Assembly (NCBI GenBank): GCA_009699875.1
Contig: WLNI01000001.1
Coordinates: 744,001-808,000 of the forward strand
Reading direction: 5' to 3'
Source: Actinomycetota bacterium
Lineage (GTDB): Bacteria; Actinomycetota; Acidimicrobiia; Acidimicrobiales; RAAP-2
Length of the DNA stretch: 64,000 bases
Part shown: positions 31,613 to 42,213 of the stretch, piece after piece
Numbering within the stretch: position 1 is the first letter of the stretch
How the letters are laid out: each line of letters opens with the position of its first letter
Translations under genes and position numbers: made by a program
Notes under the pieces: generated by a model
What the model was told of the DNA's origin: nothing
Database searches by the model: none
Seen by the model: only the letters and a program-made list of their open reading frames with translations

Positions 31613-33031
31613 TTAGTCGGGAGGTTCCAATTCTTGAGGGCCTTCATCACCCGACACCAAATGAAGATCGCCGTGAATTCCAGAGGCTGGATGGCCGGCA
31701 GTCTCAGTAAATTCCTTGGCACTGAGATCTTTGGCGCCATTCTCAATGGCCGAGAAGTGTGGAATCTCATCGACCGTTTCTCCCACCACCCCAAGTTGAT
31801 TGAACTGTCGAGCCGCAGGAAGCACCCGAGACTCAAGGGAGCTCACCGCGCTGTTGTACGAACCCACTGATCGATTCAGATTCTTGCCCAGTGATTCGAG
31901 ATGATCACCAAAGGTCGCTAACCGCTCGTACATCAACTGGCCAAGTTGTTGCACTTCTCGGGCATTCTCCGCCAACGCCTCTTGGCGCCACCCAAGCCCA
32001 ACCGTTTTCAAAAGGGCAATAAGGTTTACCGGTCCCGTCAATAAGACCCGGTTATCCATTGCTTGCTCTACCAAGGTTGGATCTGCTTCGAAGGCTGCGG
32101 CCAGAAGGGATTCACCTGGAACAAAGCAGACGACAAAGTCTGGGGTGGGCTCAAACTGTTTCCAATACGCCTTCTTCGAGAGTTTGTCGACATGGTCTTT
32201 GAGTTGGCGAGCATGCGCTTTCAATCGGTCGCTGCGCTCGCCATCGTCTTGCGCTTCGAGAGATTCAAGATATGCCGTTAAGGGAACTTTCGCGTCAATG
32301 ACGACTTGTGCACCGTCGGGCAATGTCACGACCATATCTGGACGTTGTAAACCATCTCCAGAGTCAACGGAACCTTGCTCGATGAAGTCGCAGTGCTCAA
32401 CCATCCCGGCCATCTCCACCACTCTTCGAAGTTGCATTTCGCCCCATCGACCCTTTGTCGTAGGGGTTCGAAGTGCGGTGACGAGACTTTGCGTTTCTTT
32501 CCGGAGTTTCTCTTCAGAACGCTCAAGAACTTCCAGGTGCTTGAAAACTGATTGATACGCCCCTTCCCGCTTTGTTTCTAGTTCATTGACCGACTTGTTA
32601 TATCGCTCCATCAAGAGTCGGAGTGGATCAACTTCTCGCTTGAATCTTTCTTCGCGGAGATCTAAATCCTTCTCGAGCGCAGTCGTCGCTCCTTCGAATT
32701 TTTCTGCTGCTAGCTGCGAGAGACGTTCGCTACCCATCCGGACTACTTCGTTCGAGACCCTCTCGATTGTTTCATCAAGTGTCGCTTTGTGCTCAGTGAG
32801 TTGACGTTCAAATCCTTCTTGCGACGCATGCAATGTTGCGATGGTTTGCGCATCCATCAATTGTTGGGCTCGCAGTGCATCGCGCTCGCTGCTCAACGTT
32901 GCAACAGCTTCATTTGCTGATCGCAACGTTGCTCGCTGAGAGCCGTCGCGACGCGAAAAGAACGCTCCCGCGAGCGCGCCGCCGAGCAAAAGCCCAATCA
33001 CAATGCCTAAAACAATCGACAAGACGCTCAT
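31613..33031 (-). CDS. rmuC: RmuC-family DNA recombination protein
   Basis: 472 residues from MSVLSIVLGIVIG (33031), preceded by an AGGGG site. One N-terminal membrane helix, a long coiled coil (about 30-200, with ALRAQQLMDAQTIATLHAS) and the DUF195/RmuC nuclease-like domain from about 210: TKGRWGEMQLRRVVEMAGM, VVIDAKVPLTAYL and FVPGESLLAAA. RmuC is linked to control of recombination at short inverted repeats and phage defence. It is divergent from the phoU gene. Confidence 0.92.
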   Translation of the reverse strand: MSVLSIVLGIVIGLLLGGALAGAFFSRRDGSQRATLRSANEAVATLSSERDALRAQQLMDAQTIATLHASQEGFERQLTEHKATLDETIERVSNEVVRMGSERLSQLAAEKFEGATTALEKDLDLREERFKREVDPLRLLMERYNKSVNELETKREGAYQSVFKHLEVLERSEEKLRKETQSLVTALRTPTTKGRWGEMQLRRVVEMAGMVEHCDFIEQGSVDSGDGLQRPDMVVTLPDGAQVVIDAKVPLTAYLESLEAQDDGERSDRLKAHARQLKDHVDKLSKKAYWKQFEPTPDFVVCFVPGESLLAAAFEADPTLVEQAMDNRVLLTGPVNLIALLKTVGLGWRQEALAENAREVQQLGQLMYERLATFGDHLESLGKNLNRSVGSYNSAVSSLESRVLPAARQFNQLGVVGETVDEIPHFSAIENGAKDLSAKEFTETAGHPASGIHGDLHLVSGDEGPQELEPPD

Positions 33032-33160
33032 GAAAACTGCCCCTTCGATCCAGCGTGCCACCCCACGAGTGGTACCTCCCCATCGTACGCAGGAGTTGTA
33101 ACAAGGTCAGGCCGAAGGTGTCCTGGCTCAATCACCTCCATTGCCACTAACGTCAAGGGC

Positions 33161-33874
33161 GTGGTTCTCAACTTCCCAGGGCGTAAAAAGGACGAATTGC
33201 TCGATGAAATCGCGCTTCCTGGCCTCGCTGGTCCGCCGCCCGTCATGGACGAGATTGATGCGTTCCTGGTCCAGATCTTTGCACTCGTTGGAGAAGCGAT
33301 TACCGGAGCCACCCATGCCCTCCTCGCTGGCGACCGAGAAGCAGCCAAGCTCATCGTGGCTCAAGACGAACGGATAGATGCTCTCTCACTCGAACTCACC
33401 GAGCTTGTCGAAGCTGCACTGATTGGACCAGGTCGTCGATCTGACGAGCGAAAAGAACTCATCGCAATTTTGAAGATGATTCCTGACCTCGAGCGCAATG
33501 GGGATCTTGCTGAGCACATTGCTCGACGCGCCACCGTAGGTCTCGGTCAAGAGATGACCGCTCGTTCTCGAGGACTGGTCGAGCGTATGGGAGAAGTCGC
33601 GACGACGATATGGCGCCAAACCGCTGACATCGTCGTTGACCGAGCGCCGAATGAAGCCTCTGTGATTGAAGACTTTGATGATGAACTTGATGACCTTCAC
33701 GTGACGTTAACGGCCGAAGTTGTTTCAGGAACGATGCCGGTCACCGTCGCTATTGAGGTCGCACTCGTTGCCAGGTTCTATGAGCGATTTGGTGATCACG
33801 CAGTGAATCTTGCGAGACGACTCGCAATACTTTCTGGTGCTGTTGGCGCACCCCCATCTCGAGGGGCAGAGTAG
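33161..33874 (+). CDS. phoU: PhoU-type phosphate transport regulator
   Basis: 237 residues from GTG at 33161. Two three-helix PhoU repeats: the first around LVQIFALVGEAITGATHALLAGD with VIAQDERIDALSLELTEL-like acidic motif (IVAQDERIDALSLEL), the second ending VARFYERFGDHAVNLARRLAIL, with the E/DxxxD and RxxDH-type metal patches (YERFGDHA). PhoU usually restrains PhoR and the PstSCAB transporter. No pst genes are nearby, so this is a lone copy. Stops 1 base before the asd stop (convergent). Confidence 0.88.
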   Translation: MVLNFPGRKKDELLDEIALPGLAGPPPVMDEIDAFLVQIFALVGEAITGATHALLAGDREAAKLIVAQDERIDALSLELTELVEAALIGPGRRSDERKELIAILKMIPDLERNGDLAEHIARRATVGLGQEMTARSRGLVERMGEVATTIWRQTADIVVDRAPNEASVIEDFDDELDDLHVTLTAEVVSGTMPVTVAIEVALVARFYERFGDHAVNLARRLAILSGAVGAPPSRGAE

Positions 33875-36165
<2,291 letters not shown>

Positions 36166-36232
36166 GGGTCCTAAACCTATCGGAGCCTGGGCGATATCCA
36201 GAGAACGCTCTGGCCCCACTAGTGTCGTTCCC

Positions 36233-37084
36233 GTGCCAACAGATAAGAGAGCCCGACAGCGAGAGGGTCGCGAGCAGCGCCTTCAGGCAGAAGCCAAATC
36301 AACCAAACGACGAACCTTGATCCGCAGAGGCATCATCGTCGTCGTCGCCATTGTCGTCGTGGGTTCGATCTGGCTGCTGAAAGGTGGCTCATCGAGTCCT
36401 TCAAGTTCAACGACCACCTCACCAGGGCAGTCCTCGTCAGCCACCTCGACCACGTTGAGCAATTCCCAAGCCAAAGCTGACCAGGCCAAAGCTGACAAAG
36501 TGTCAGTGGCTGCAGGGTGCCCTGCGTCAACCAAGACCACCGTCAACAATCTCACCTGGCCCACCGCCCCTGCGATGACCATCGACAAAGCGAAGACCTA
36601 TCTCGCCACAATCACCACTGACCTTGGACCATTTGTAGTGACCCTGAATGCAGCGAGTGCGCCGACCACGGTGAACAACTTTGTCTTTCTGGCGCAAAAG
36701 GGCTACTACCACTGCGTGATTTTCCACCGAGTTATTCCGGGCTTCATGGACCAAACCGGTGACCCCACGGGAACTGGAACCGGCGGTCCTGGCTACACCA
36801 TCACCGATGAAAACCCACCAAAGGCAAGTAATCCCGCCCAGCAGTACCCATTGGGTTCTGTGGCAATGGCGAACACTGGGTCGGCGAACTCAGGGGGGAG
36901 TCAGTTCTTCATCGTTGCGGGGTCTCAAGGTGAGTCCCTCCCCAACACCTATGCCCTCTTCGGGCAGGTGACCTCGGGTCTCAGCATCGTCAACACGATT
37001 AATGCGCAAGGCTCCACCGCAAACAACGGGGTGCCTCCACTTGTCACCCATCGAATTCTCTCAATCACAATTGCGACGCAGTAG
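36233..37084 (+). CDS. Membrane-anchored cyclophilin peptidyl-prolyl isomerase
   Basis: 283 residues from the GTG at 36233 ([15 protein letters not shown]). Highly charged cytosolic N-terminus, one helix ([18 protein letters not shown], about 35-52), a Ser/Thr-rich linker, then a cyclophilin domain from about 120. Catalytic residues visible: Arg in FHRVIPGFM, Gln and Phe in GGSQFFIV, and FGQV. The usual VQGGDP is DQTGDP here. It likely assists folding outside the membrane. A second, unanchored cyclophilin follows 75 bases later. Confidence 0.92.
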   Translation: MPTDKRARQREGREQRLQAEAKSTKRRTLIRRGIIVVVAIVVVGSIWLLKGGSSSPSSSTTTSPGQSSSATSTTLSNSQAKADQAKADKVSVAAGCPASTKTTVNNLTWPTAPAMTIDKAKTYLATITTDLGPFVVTLNAASAPTTVNNFVFLAQKGYYHCVIFHRVIPGFMDQTGDPTGTGTGGPGYTITDENPPKASNPAQQYPLGSVAMANTGSANSGGSQFFIVAGSQGESLPNTYALFGQVTSGLSIVNTINAQGSTANNGVPPLVTHRILSITIATQ

Positions 37085-37159
37085 CAACAACTAGCCTCAG
37101 CACGACCTTTCCACCGATCAACGATGGCGAGATGAGCTGAACAACAAAGAGGAGTACCA

Positions 37160-37717
37160 ATGACGAGTCCAGAGTGTCCAGCCCCAGATGGTTCATCACC
37201 GCGTGAAACACGTTTCTCGTCGGAGCCACCAATGTGCATTGACCCCGCAAAGCGATACACCGCCACAATGGTCACCTCAAAAGGAGAGCTCGTTATTGCT
37301 CTCGATCCAATCGCTTCTCCAAAGACAGTCAACAGTTTTGTATTTTTGGCTCGCTATCACTACTACGACGGCTTGAACTTCCACCGAGTCATTCCTGGTT
37401 TTGTTCTCCAAGGAGGATGCCCTGAAGGTTCAGGTCGAGGCGGCCCGGGCTACCAGTTTGCCGATGAGCTCCCGAAGCCTGGGCGCTACGAGATTGGTTC
37501 TCTCGCCATGGCCAACGCTGGTCCAAATACCAACGGAAGCCAGTTCTTTGTGATCTCAGGTCCTGACGGCGTGAGCCTCCCGCCGTCCTATGCCCTCTTT
37601 GGCAAAGTGATCAAGGGCCTCGACGTCGTCGCAGTCATTGATGCCATTGGGACTCGATCAGGGTCCCCCAGCGAAAACGTGACCATTGAATCGGTCACCA
37701 TCACCGAAGAGGACTAA
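37160..37717 (+). CDS. Cytosolic cyclophilin peptidyl-prolyl isomerase
   Basis: 185 residues with no signal or membrane segment. A roughly 30-residue Pro/Ser-rich lead-in with two Cys is followed by the cyclophilin fold: [38 protein letters not shown] and ALFGKVIKGLDVV. All catalytic positions (Arg, Phe, Gln, Phe, and the loop) are present. It is an evident paralogue of the preceding anchored protein; the pair looks like a tandem duplication with different localisation. Confidence 0.92.
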   Translation: MTSPECPAPDGSSPRETRFSSEPPMCIDPAKRYTATMVTSKGELVIALDPIASPKTVNSFVFLARYHYYDGLNFHRVIPGFVLQGGCPEGSGRGGPGYQFADELPKPGRYEIGSLAMANAGPNTNGSQFFVISGPDGVSLPPSYALFGKVIKGLDVVAVIDAIGTRSGSPSENVTIESVTITEED

Positions 37718-38418
37718 CTCGGCGGTTCTCTCCAGGGGCCGAGCGACTTCAGTCCCTCAGGGACCAGCGCTGCATCTCGAAAGACCCGAACCTCTCCATT
37801 CCCAATCGCTCCATAGGTGCCGTCTGCATGGCAGATCACACCTGCACCAGCGTCAAGGACAAGTGCTGGCTGCGAGTTGGGAAGAAGTTGCAGCGTTCGA
37901 AGGAGCTTCTCTTCGCTTGCGTCTTCATCATCTTCGCGATGAGGGACCACCGTAAATGCGCGAATCGGTCCGAGACCAACCGTGGGGGCACCACCGCGAG
38001 GATCAATCATCGGATCACACAGCACGCTCGCCGCAGAGCCCGACGCCACCACCGTCGCACCTCGTTCGATCATCGCTATCAACGCATCAAAAACAGCCGT
38101 TGCCTTCAACGTGGTGCGCAGATGCATGGCGCTTCCATCGGTGAGATAGCCAATCTCTGCGCTCTGCAGGCGCTGCGCGAACTCGTCGAGTTCGGCATCA
38201 CTGCGAGAGCTCACCATGAGACCCTCAACGTCTGCACCAAGAGGTCGAAGCCACTCTCCGATTTCCAGGACTGCTCGCTCAGGCTCCATAAAGGCGCTGG
38301 CCGTCGGAAGGACGGCAAGGTCTACCCCGGTTCGCCCCCGCAGGAGTTCTTGGCCAATTTCAAGGTTCCCTGCCTCTTCTCCGCCTAGGAGATACAGGGT
38401 CCCTGAGATTGTCGCCAT
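37714..38418 (-). CDS. Cyanophycinase-like / type 1 glutamine amidotransferase-like peptidase (S51 clan)
   Basis: 234 residues from the ATG at 38418 (MATISGTLYLLGGEEAGN). The S51 elbow is VVASGSAASVL with Ser128 as the likely nucleophile (GxSA pattern), and GYLTDGSAMHLRTTL upstream. Cyanophycinases cleave beta-Asp-Arg dipeptides; peptidase E cleaves Asp-X. No cyanophycin synthetase is visible, so the substrate is open. It overlaps the cyclophilin gene tail by 4 bases (convergent) and is divergent from hbd with a 67-base shared control region. Confidence 0.75.
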   Translation of the reverse strand: MATISGTLYLLGGEEAGNLEIGQELLRGRTGVDLAVLPTASAFMEPERAVLEIGEWLRPLGADVEGLMVSSRSDAELDEFAQRLQSAEIGYLTDGSAMHLRTTLKATAVFDALIAMIERGATVVASGSAASVLCDPMIDPRGGAPTVGLGPIRAFTVVPHREDDEDASEEKLLRTLQLLPNSQPALVLDAGAGVICHADGTYGAIGNGEVRVFRDAALVPEGLKSLGPWREPPS

Positions 38419-38485
38419 AGGGGAATTCTCGCGCAATTTTGGTCTCGTCGTCATACGAGGTGACTGATGAGTAACATCGTTCGCT

Positions 38486-39340
38486 ATGTCCATCACACGA
38501 GTAGGAATCATCGGTTCAGGAATCATGGGTTCGGGTATTACCGAGGTCGCCGCGTCAAGCGGTTACGAGGTGGTCTTGCGGAGCCGAAGCCAGGAAAGTG
38601 CAGATGCCATGAAGGCGTCCGTCACAAAATCACTCAATCGCCAGGTCGAAAAAGAAAAGCGATCCGCTGAAGAAGCAGCAGAGATCCTTGGTCGCATTTC
38701 AACGACCACCGAGTTGAGCGCGCTCAGCGACTGCGACCTCGTGATCGAGTCGGTTGTCGAAGACCTCGCCATCAAGGTGGCACTCTTCAAAGAGCTTGAC
38801 GGAATTGTCAAAGCCGGCGCCATTCTTGCTACGAACACGTCAACATTGCCCGTCATTGAAATGGCGATGGCAACCACTCGGCCTGAGAGCGTCTGCGGAA
38901 TTCACTTCTTCAACCCCGCTCCAGCAATGTCTCTTGTTGAAGTGGTGCGACCTCTGAGTGCTTCAGATGAGACCATCACCGCAGCAACGACCTTTGCAAC
39001 GTCGTGTGGCAAGGAGCCCGTTGCCGTCAAGGACCAAGCTGGTTTTATTGTCAATGCGCTCCTCTTCCCTTATCTCAATAACGCGGTGCGCCTCTTGGAA
39101 GGCGGCGTTGCTACCTGCGAAGGAATCGATACCGCTATGAAGGGTGGCTGTGGATTCCCAATGGGGCCCTTCGCCTTGTTGGACCTCGTTGGCCTTGACA
39201 CGTCGCTGGCGATTCTCGATGCCCTCTACGAAGAGTTCAAAGATCCGAACTACGCCGCAGTTCCACTGCTTCGTCGGATGGTGGTCGCTGGTCAACTTGG
39301 CCGCAAGACCAAACTTGGTTTCTACAACTACGCCAAATAG
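38486..39340 (+). CDS. hbd: 3-hydroxybutyryl-CoA dehydrogenase
   Basis: 284 residues. Rossmann loop GIIGSGIMGSGITEVAASSGYEV at the N-terminus, catalytic His in GIHFFNPAPAMSLVEVV (about 137-153) with the GFIVNALLFPYLNNAVRLLEGG C-domain and a final PLLRRMV..GRKTKLGFYNY. It reduces acetoacetyl-CoA to (S)-3-hydroxybutyryl-CoA, or runs in reverse. Its place next to ecm, ccr and atoB suggests the synthetic direction within the ethylmalonyl-CoA pathway. Confidence 0.94.
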   Translation: MSITRVGIIGSGIMGSGITEVAASSGYEVVLRSRSQESADAMKASVTKSLNRQVEKEKRSAEEAAEILGRISTTTELSALSDCDLVIESVVEDLAIKVALFKELDGIVKAGAILATNTSTLPVIEMAMATTRPESVCGIHFFNPAPAMSLVEVVRPLSASDETITAATTFATSCGKEPVAVKDQAGFIVNALLFPYLNNAVRLLEGGVATCEGIDTAMKGGCGFPMGPFALLDLVGLDTSLAILDALYEEFKDPNYAAVPLLRRMVVAGQLGRKTKLGFYNYAK

Positions 39341-39363
39341 TTCTCATTTCTCAAGTGTTTTGA

Positions 39364-39383
39364 GAGGGTGAGCCCTCCTTTTT
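39364..39383 (+). terminator. Short hairpin with T run after hbd
   Basis: GAGGG (39364-39368) and CCCTC (39373-39377) form a 5-bp stem with loop TGAG, followed by CTTTTT. It lies in the 107-base gap between hbd and ecm. The stem is short, so termination would be partial at best. Confidence 0.4.
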
Positions 39384-39447
39384 GGTCCTGTTCGCACCTA
39401 TCGTTCAGTTCCGCGAGAATAAGAAGCGTGCAGCGAGGAGAGAGTCG

Positions 39448-41430
39448 ATGAGCGAATCACATCGAGCCAAGCCGTGGGTTATGCGGACGTACTCGGGGCA
39501 TTCCACGGCCACGGCGTCAAACGCTCTCTATCGAATGAACCTCTCGAAGGGTCAAACTGGCCTTTCCATCGCGTTTGATCTGCCCACGCAGACGGGCTAC
39601 GACCCCGACGACTCTCATGCAGCCGGCGAAGTTGGCAAGGTAGGGGTTCCCGTCGCTCATCTTGGTCATATGGCTGAGCTCCTTGACCAAATCCCAGTTG
39701 GTGAGATGAACACGTCCATGACGATTAATGCCACCGCCGCATGGCTCTTTGCGCTCTATATTGCCAACGCTGAAAACAACGGTGTTGATCCAACTGTCCT
39801 CACCGGCACCACTCAAAACGACATTGTCAAGGAGTACCTCTCAAGGGGAACCTTCATCTTTGGTCCCGTGCCTTCGCGAAAATTGATTGTCGACATGATC
39901 GCCTACGCCGTCAAACATGTTCCAAAATGGAACCCCATCAACGTCTGTAGCTATCACCTTCAAGAAGCAGGCGCGACGCCGGTCCAAGAGATCGCCTACG
40001 CCTTAGCCACCGCCATTGGCGTCATCGACGCAGTACGTGACTCGGGAAAAGTTGAAGCAGAGGACGTAGCTCACATGGTGAGCCGCATCAGTTTCTTTGT
40101 CAACGCAGGCATTCGCTTCGTCGAAGAGACCGCCAAGATGCGAGCCTTCACCAAACTCTGGGATCAGATTTGCTTGGAGCGCTACGGCGTCCAAGATCCC
40201 GCCAAGCGACGCTTTCGCTTTGGCGTCCAAGTGAACTCGCTGGGACTCACTGAACAGCAGCCTGAAAATAATGTCCCTCGAATCGTCCTCGAGACCCTTG
40301 GCGTCACCCTGAGTGCCGACGCTCGTGCCCGTGCGGTCCAACTTCCCGCGTGGAACGAAGCACTTGGTCTCCCGCGACCTTGGGATCAGCAATGGTCGCT
40401 TCGGATTCAACAGATCTTGGCCTTCGAAACTGATCTCTTGGAATACGGAGATATTTTCGAAGGAAGTGTCGTCATGGAAGCCAAGACTGATGAGCTCATG
40501 GATGCCGCGAAAAAAGAACTCGACGACGTGCTCGCACTTGGTGGAGCATTCGAAGCGATTGACGAGTTGAAGAGTCGGCTTGTGCGTAGTCAAGCCGAGC
40601 GGGTCAGCGCCATTGAATCTGGTGACCAAATCGTCATCGGCGTGAACTCATTCCAAGAGACCGCAGACTCTCCACTCGTTGATAGCGAAATCGAAACCAT
40701 CCTCAAGGTTGATCCTCTCGTTGAATCTCAACTCAAAGAAGAGGTCGCGCGTTGGAGAGTTCAGCGAGATAACGATGCTGTCAATGCTGCACTTTCAGAA
40801 CTTGTCCGGGTGGCCCTGAGCGATGACCCGAAGGACAACATCATGATTCCTTCTATTGCCCTCGCTCATGCTGGCGGAACCACTGGAGAGTGGGCTGGAG
40901 CCCTGCGTGAGGTCTTCGGCGAGTACCGAGCGCCTACCGGCGTCTCAGGCGGCGTGGGGCGGCGTGGGGACTCGATGGCCAGCGTCAGCGCTCGCTCAAA
41001 AGCCCTCGCAGACTCCACAGGATCGGCTCCCAAACTCCTGGTTGCCAAACCTGGCCTCGATGGCCATTCAAATGGAGCGGAGCAGATCGCCGTCGCGGCT
41101 CGAGACGCTGGCTTTGAAGTCATCTACCAAGGCATCCGACTGACCCCAGAAGAGATCGTTGCAGCGGCTCGAGACGAAGACGTTGACATCGTGGGGATAT
41201 CAATTCTTTCGGGATCTCATCTCGAACTTGTCCCCGAGATTCTCGACCGACTTCGAAGTGCTGGCGTCAGCGCAAAGGTCATCGTGGGAGGGATTATTCC
41301 TCCAGATGATGCACAGATGCTGTTTGAGAAAGGTGTCGCTGCGGTCTATACGCCAAAGGACTTTGAACTTCACCAAATCATGGATGACATGGTCGGTATC
41401 GTTGAACGACACCGCCAAGAGCTGTCCTAG
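39448..41430 (+). CDS. ecm: Ethylmalonyl-CoA mutase (coenzyme B12-dependent)
   Basis: 660 residues from the ATG at 39448 after a GAGGAG ribosome site. Mutase barrel from YSGHSTATASNALYRMNL, GQTGLSIAFDLPTQTGYDPD and NTSMTINATAAWLFALYI; RPWDQQWSLRIQQ. The B12 domain at about 530-655 carries KPGLDGHSNGAEQIA, with the cobalt-ligating His. These segments, especially AGHSTA..SNALYR, match Ecm of Rhodobacter better than methylmalonyl-CoA mutase. It converts ethylmalonyl-CoA to methylsuccinyl-CoA. Co-occurrence with ccr supports this over MCM; assay would decide. Confidence 0.88.
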   Translation: MSESHRAKPWVMRTYSGHSTATASNALYRMNLSKGQTGLSIAFDLPTQTGYDPDDSHAAGEVGKVGVPVAHLGHMAELLDQIPVGEMNTSMTINATAAWLFALYIANAENNGVDPTVLTGTTQNDIVKEYLSRGTFIFGPVPSRKLIVDMIAYAVKHVPKWNPINVCSYHLQEAGATPVQEIAYALATAIGVIDAVRDSGKVEAEDVAHMVSRISFFVNAGIRFVEETAKMRAFTKLWDQICLERYGVQDPAKRRFRFGVQVNSLGLTEQQPENNVPRIVLETLGVTLSADARARAVQLPAWNEALGLPRPWDQQWSLRIQQILAFETDLLEYGDIFEGSVVMEAKTDELMDAAKKELDDVLALGGAFEAIDELKSRLVRSQAERVSAIESGDQIVIGVNSFQETADSPLVDSEIETILKVDPLVESQLKEEVARWRVQRDNDAVNAALSELVRVALSDDPKDNIMIPSIALAHAGGTTGEWAGALREVFGEYRAPTGVSGGVGRRGDSMASVSARSKALADSTGSAPKLLVAKPGLDGHSNGAEQIAVAARDAGFEVIYQGIRLTPEEIVAAARDEDVDIVGISILSGSHLELVPEILDRLRSAGVSAKVIVGGIIPPDDAQMLFEKGVAAVYTPKDFELHQIMDDMVGIVERHRQELS

Positions 41431-41445
41431 CGGCGGCCAGAACTC

Positions 41446-41928
41446 TTAGAGTGCTGCGAGAACTTCTTCAACGCCACTGACACTGAGCCCAGATCCAGGC
41501 TCAACGTTTAAGAGGGTGACGACACCATCTTCGAGAACCATGGCGTAACGCTGTGAGCGAGTCCCGAGACCAAAACCGCTGCCGTCCATCTCCAGACCAA
41601 CCGCTTGCGTGAACTCACCGTTCCCATCAGCCGCCATCACAACCGTGCCATCAACGTTCTGACTTTTTCCCCATGCGCCCATGACAAATGGGTCGTTCAC
41701 CGAAAGACACACGACGGAGTCGACACCCTTGGCCGTGAGCTCTTCAGAACGCAAGACGTAGCCAGGAAGGTGAAAATCCGAACACGTTGGGGTGAAGGCA
41801 CCAGGAACCGCGAAGAGAACAACCTTGCCGTGACCGAGAAGTTCCGACGTTTGCACATGTGTGGGACCCTCGTCTCCAAAGATCATGATCTTGATGTCTG
41901 GGATCTGCTCACCAACTGAAATAGCCAT
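41446..41928 (-). CDS. Peroxiredoxin, Prx5-like
   Basis: 160 residues, thioredoxin fold. Peroxidatic Cys49 in PGAFTPTCS with preceding Pro and Thr; a second Cys at 74 (DSVVCLSVNDP) is the only other one and could resolve as in atypical 2-Cys Prx5. Conserved GxGLGTRSQRYAMVL near the C-terminus supplies the Arg. Reduces hydroperoxides in the cytosol. It lies convergent to ecm and downstream of the carboxylase genes. Confidence 0.93.
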   Translation of the reverse strand: MAISVGEQIPDIKIMIFGDEGPTHVQTSELLGHGKVVLFAVPGAFTPTCSDFHLPGYVLRSEELTAKGVDSVVCLSVNDPFVMGAWGKSQNVDGTVVMAADGNGEFTQAVGLEMDGSGFGLGTRSQRYAMVLEDGVVTLLNVEPGSGLSVSGVEEVLAAL

Positions 41929-42018
41929 TCGGGTTTCCTCCTTTTGACCTCAGAGAGGTCTTCATGAACAACGACACCTTGATCGTACTGGCGACGAGAA
42001 GAAACTCTACCCCCACCC

Positions 42019-42213
42019 TCAGGCAGGTCGGTTCCGGCTCGACACTTGGTGCTTTGAAAACCAGTGTCCAGAAAATCGCCACGCCATATTTGGTGGTGTT
42101 GGCTCTACGGCGGTGTACTCATTCATCAACTGATCGATCACCACCGACAAGACAGCAGAGATCTCGGGATCAGGCACCGGTCGTGGGGCTAAGCCCAAGA
42201 GCGTCTGGGTCAC
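42019..42213 (-). CDS. Putative acyl-CoA carboxylase small (epsilon-like) subunit
   Basis: 64 residues from a GTG that overlaps the carboxyltransferase stop by 4 bases (GTGA). The N-terminal half is a short helix-prone stretch (PDPEISAVLSVVIDQLM), then MAWRFSGHWFSKH, resembling the C-terminal tryptophan-rich segment of small acyl-CoA carboxylase subunits (WRxSGRW pattern). In actinobacteria such epsilon subunits bind and activate the AccD-type beta subunit. Size, translational coupling and motif all fit; no exact family is certain. Often missed because of size. Confidence 0.55.
   Translation of the reverse strand: MTQTLLGLAPRPVPDPEISAVLSVVIDQLMNEYTAVEPTPPNMAWRFSGHWFSKHQVSSRNRPA

Noticed and set aside
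39448-41430. Methylmalonyl-CoA mutase large subunit
   Set aside because: The sequence segments match Ecm more closely and ccr is nearby; the MCM reading stays possible but less likely.
41929-42018. GACCTC/GAGGTC hairpin as a terminator
   Set aside because: The stem is only 6 bp and no T run follows on either strand in the needed direction.
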